From Carboxylicivirga agarovorans (GTDB lineage: Bacteria; Bacteroidota; Bacteroidia; Bacteroidales; Marinilabiliaceae): DNA of 64,000 bases. How positions within the stretch are numbered: the first letter of the stretch is position 1; every line of letters begins with the position of its first letter. The stretch is taken from NCBI RefSeq assembly GCF_050589845.1, contig NZ_JBNGPA010000001.1, positions 434,001 through 498,000 of the forward strand. Direction: 5' to 3'. The notes under the pieces are model-generated. The model had not been told where the DNA came from and did not search any database. It saw nothing but the letters and a program-made list of their open reading frames with translations. Both the position numbers and the translations under genes were made by a program. This document shows, one piece after another, positions 61,276-64,000 of this stretch.

Positions 61276-62988
61276 ATGGAATTGAACGAAGCGCCAAAGA
61301 CAAATTTCATTCACCAGGAAATTGACAGTGATTTAAGTGAGAATAAGAATGGAGGAGCGGTATTAACCCGTTTTCCACCTGAGCCTAATGGCTACCTGCA
61401 CATTGGTCACGCTAAATCCATTTGTTTGAACTTTGGACTTGGTAAGCACTACAAAGGCGGAACCAACCTTCGTTTTGATGATACCAACCCTACCAAGGAA
61501 GATACCGAATATGTTGAGTCAATAAAGGAAGATGTAAACTGGCTAGGATTCCAATGGAATGATGAGCCTAAATTTACATCTGACTATTTTGAGCAATTGT
61601 ATCAGTGGGCTGTCCTTTTTATCAAGAACGGGAAAGCTTATGTTGATGACCAAAGTGCTGAGGAGATCGCTTCGCAGAAAGGTACTCCGACAACACCTGG
61701 ACAGGAAAGTCCTTTCCGCAACAGAACTGTGGAAGAAAACCTGGACTTGTTTGAACGCATGCGTAAAGGTGAGTTCCAGAATGGAGAACGTGTGTTACGT
61801 GCAAAAATTGATATGGCATCGCCTAATATGCACATGCGCGATCCTCTAATGTATCGAATCATTCACGCGCATCACCACCGCACAGGCGACCAGTGGTGTA
61901 TTTATCCAATGTATGATTTCGCACATGGTCAGGGCGACTTTGTTGAGGGTATCACCCACTCAATTTGTACACTTGAATTTGAAGTGCACCGTCCTCTTTA
62001 CAACTGGTTCCTGGAGCAAATACTGGAATTTCAACCAGAGTTAAAAGAAAAAGCACGTCCGCGTCAGATCGAGTTTGCGCGCCTGAACCTTAACTATACG
62101 GTTATGAGTAAGCGTAAGCTGCTTCAATTGGTTAACGAAAACTACGTAGCCGGTTGGGATGATCCGCGTATGCCTACTATCTCAGGTTATCGTCGCAGAG
62201 GTTATACTCCGGAATCGATTCGCAAATTTGCCGACCAGATCGGTGTTGCCAAACGTGAAAATGTAATTGATGTGGCTTTATTGGAGCACTGCATTCGCGA
62301 AGACCTCAATAAAAAAGCACCTCGTGTATATGCTGTATTAAATCCTGTTAAAGTCATTATCACCAACTATCCGGAAGGGCAGGTTGAATGGATGGAAGCC
62401 ATTAACAATCCTGAAGACGAAAGCATGGGTTCTCGTAAGCTTCCGTTTAGCCGTGAAATCTATATTGAGCGTGACGACTTTATGGAAAATGCTCCCCGCA
62501 AGTTTTTCCGCATGGATGTGGGACGTGAGGTACGCCTGAAAAATGCTTATATCGTTAAGTGCGAAAGCATTAAGAAGGATGAAAACGGTGAGATCTCTGA
62601 AATTTACTGTACTTACGATCCTGACACCAAAAGTGGTATGGAAGGCAGTAACAGAAAAGTAAAGGGCACACTTCACTGGGTTAGTACTGAGCATGCTAAA
62701 ACCGTTCAGGTAAAGCAGTATGACCGCTTATTTATGGACGAAGCACCTGACGGACACAAGGACAAAGAATTCCTTGAGTTTTTAAACCCTGATTCTTTAT
62801 CAGTTATTAACTCATGCTATATTGAGCCTAACTATAGAGATGCCGGCGCTAATTTTGATGATGGTGTTGAGCGCTATCAGTTCCAGCGTTTAGGTTACTT
62901 CTGTATTGATAAAGATTCGACTGAAGACAATGTTGTTTTCAATCGTACCGTGACCTTAAAAGATTCATGGTCTAAGAAGAAGAAATAA
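61276..62988 (+). CDS. glnS: Glutaminyl-tRNA synthetase
   Basis: The 570-residue class I synthetase charges tRNA-Gln directly. It has FPPEPNGYLHIGHAKS (HIGH motif), NLRFDDTNPTKED, and VMSKRKL, the KMSKS variant of this family. The catalytic domain is followed by anticodon-binding beta-barrels. Length is normal and there is no YqeY extension. Codon use is biased toward optimal codons, fitting high expression. Having GlnS rather than the amidotransferase route for Gln is typical of many Bacteroidetes. Confidence 0.96.
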   Translation: MELNEAPKTNFIHQEIDSDLSENKNGGAVLTRFPPEPNGYLHIGHAKSICLNFGLGKHYKGGTNLRFDDTNPTKEDTEYVESIKEDVNWLGFQWNDEPKFTSDYFEQLYQWAVLFIKNGKAYVDDQSAEEIASQKGTPTTPGQESPFRNRTVEENLDLFERMRKGEFQNGERVLRAKIDMASPNMHMRDPLMYRIIHAHHHRTGDQWCIYPMYDFAHGQGDFVEGITHSICTLEFEVHRPLYNWFLEQILEFQPELKEKARPRQIEFARLNLNYTVMSKRKLLQLVNENYVAGWDDPRMPTISGYRRRGYTPESIRKFADQIGVAKRENVIDVALLEHCIREDLNKKAPRVYAVLNPVKVIITNYPEGQVEWMEAINNPEDESMGSRKLPFSREIYIERDDFMENAPRKFFRMDVGREVRLKNAYIVKCESIKKDENGEISEIYCTYDPDTKSGMEGSNRKVKGTLHWVSTEHAKTVQVKQYDRLFMDEAPDGHKDKEFLEFLNPDSLSVINSCYIEPNYRDAGANFDDGVERYQFQRLGYFCIDKDSTEDNVVFNRTVTLKDSWSKKKK

Positions 62989-63005
62989 TCTTAGATAAAA
63001 GATAA

Positions 63006-63040
63006 AAAAATCCCGTACCTGTTAAGATGCGGGATTTTTT
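63006..63040. terminator. Terminator after glnS
   Basis: ATCCCG and CGGGAT arms flanked by A- and T-runs form a bidirectional terminator just after the glnS stop. It is also the start of the first unit of the tandem array. Confidence 0.85.
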
Positions 63041-63622
63041 TAGTCATTCTGAACAACCTTTGATATTATAACATTCTCGTTTTTATAGAAATACTTCCCA
63101 ATTAAAACTTTTAACCACAAATTTCTCAAATTACGCAAAATTCACTCTTGAATTTCAATTGGTGCCAATTGGTGCAATTTGTGGTCAAAGCAGATATAAA
63201 TAACAAATCCCGTACCTGTGTTAGGGCATTTTTTTTGTTATTCTGAACAACCTTAGATATTATAACATTCTCGTTTTTATAGAAATGATTCCCAATTAAA
63301 CTTTCAACCACAAATTTCTCAAATTACGCAAATTTTTGTTCCGCATGGCGGAACTATTTGTGTTAATCTGTGTAATTTGTGGTTAAAACAGCTATAATAA
63401 AGAAATCCCGTATTTAAATCAGGTGGGGAATATTTATATCTTATTATAAACAACAACCTATGATATCATAGCATTCAAGTTTTAACAGAAACGATTCTCC
63501 ATAAAAAATTTCAATCTCAATTACTCAAATTTCACTCGTGCTTTTCAATTTGTGTCAATTGGTGCAATTTGTGGTCAAAGCAGGTAGAATAAAAAAATCC
63601 CGCACCTGTTAAGATACGGGAT
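63008..63622. repeat. Tandem array of about three diverged units of 190-200 bp
   Basis: Units begin with aaatcccg at 63008, 63205 and 63403, and a partial fourth begins at 63595 (spacings 197, 198 and 192 bp). Each full unit runs from a terminator-like aaatcccg segment through gaacaacct, a variant of gatattataacattctcg, and a caaatttctcaaatt-type arm to caatttgtggtcaaagc. Units 1 and 2 also contain accacaaatt, the inverted partner of aatttgtggt; unit 3 has lost it. No reading frame with coding character is present. Confidence 0.85.
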
Positions 63623-63627
63623 TTTTT
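63591..63627. terminator. Terminator between glnS and gltX
   Basis: aatcccg and cgggatt arms with A- and T-runs mirror the hairpin at 63006-63040. On the minus strand this ends the gltX transcript 40 bp after its stop. Confidence 0.85.
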
Positions 63628-63666
63628 ATTCGCGTAATTCGCGATTATCTATATTCGATCAATTCG

Positions 63667-64000
63667 TTATCCGATATTTTCAACAGCGGCATTCACACGC
63701 TTAACGGTTTCTTCTTTTCCGATCATTTGGGCAATGGTCATCAGGTCAGGGCCAAAACCTCCACCAACAAGCGCCAGTCTGAAGGCATTCATCACCAAAC
63801 CAAAACCAAGTCCTTTGGCTTCAATCTGAGCCGATATAGCTACTTTTATATCATCAGCTTTCCAGTTTTCAACTTTTTCAAGTTCTGCTGTTAAATCAGC
63901 CATAAATGCAGGTACATCGCCTTTCCAGCGCTTTTTAACCACTTTAGGATCATACTCAGTCGGTGCTTCAAAAAAGAAAGCGCTTTGCTCCCACAACTCA
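63667..64000 (-). CDS. gltX: Glutamyl-tRNA synthetase, C-terminal part
   Basis: About 110 C-terminal residues are visible, and the frame continues past the right edge. The segment ELWEQSAFFFEAPTEYDPKVVKKRW, the stretch MADLTAELEKVENW and the C-terminal MNAFRLALVGGGFGPDLMTIAQMIGKEETVKRV match the anticodon-binding domain of GluRS (the MxxLRxAltG pattern). It is convergent with glnS across the repeat array. The catalytic half lies outside the window. Confidence 0.93.
   Translation of the reverse strand, partial: ELWEQSAFFFEAPTEYDPKVVKKRWKGDVPAFMADLTAELEKVENWKADDIKVAISAQIEAKGLGFGLVMNAFRLALVGGGFGPDLMTIAQMIGKEETVKRVNAAVENIG

Noticed and set aside
63008..63622. CRISPR array
   Set aside because: Units are about 195 bp, diverged throughout and without short identical repeats or unique spacers.

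Overview
The window is a stretch of chromosome from a Bacteroidota bacterium, most likely class Bacteroidia near Marinilabiliales (inference). The evidence is a SusC-type TonB receptor behind an ECF sigma/FecR pair, the gliding lipoprotein GldH, RicT, DUF4837 and DUF3108 proteins, S46 dipeptidyl-peptidases, glutaminyl-tRNA synthetase, moderately AT-rich DNA, few Shine-Dalgarno sites and many -7 boxes of the Bacteroidetes form TAnnTTTG. I see no phage, insertion sequence, CRISPR array or conjugative module; most of it is housekeeping sequence.

Layout. 1-4005 (minus): ECF sigma, FecR anti-sigma and a SusC receptor cut by the window edge. 4770-13950 (minus): pdxA, pepA, a small conserved protein, a DUF4837 lipoprotein, an MltD-like transglycosylase, tatA, rseP, dxr and an M23 peptidase. 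14131-17827 (plus): two small unknown genes, gamma-glutamyltransferase and a histidine kinase. 17828-19536 (minus): ald and tsaE. 19886-23004 (plus): an SLC12-like permease and a subclass B1 metallo-beta-lactamase. 23064-28569 (minus): nifU-like/mrp, then holB-ricT-gldH-trmB-atl. 28878-35685: radical SAM protein, glycosyltransferase and envelope proteins. 35672-40424 (minus): HAD phosphatase, metA, TetR regulator, RNase R. 40628-44880 (plus): YwqK-like protein, cysS, glutaminyl-cyclase-like lipoprotein, rnhB. 45173-55125: outer-membrane barrel, two S46 peptidases, RNase H, a LytS-type TPR kinase and an RluA-type synthase. 55485-64000: a small ORF, ywbE, two VOC proteins, a minimal AraC regulator, a TPR histidine kinase, tRNA-Cys, a CWC protein, folB, glnS, a tandem repeat array and the 3' end of gltX.

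How it fits together. Several genes serve peptide use and maturation of exported proteins (pepA, ggt, two DPP7-type S46 peptidases, a glutaminyl-cyclase-like lipoprotein), which suggests a peptide-using organism. A second theme is envelope upkeep (RseP, TatA, MltD, M23, GldH). The most interesting items are the intact chromosomal B1 metallo-beta-lactamase, the roughly 195-bp tandem array between glnS and gltX, an alkyltransferase-like protein without its cysteine, a MetA whose Glu111 predicts acetyl-CoA use, an Mrp lacking its CxxC beside a NifU-type CxxC protein, a possibly leaderless GTG-start gene, and the small gene pair at 14131-14511. I did not find a convincing new multi-gene system. 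Many starts were moved downstream where a -7 promoter box or terminator hairpin lies inside the longer reading frame.
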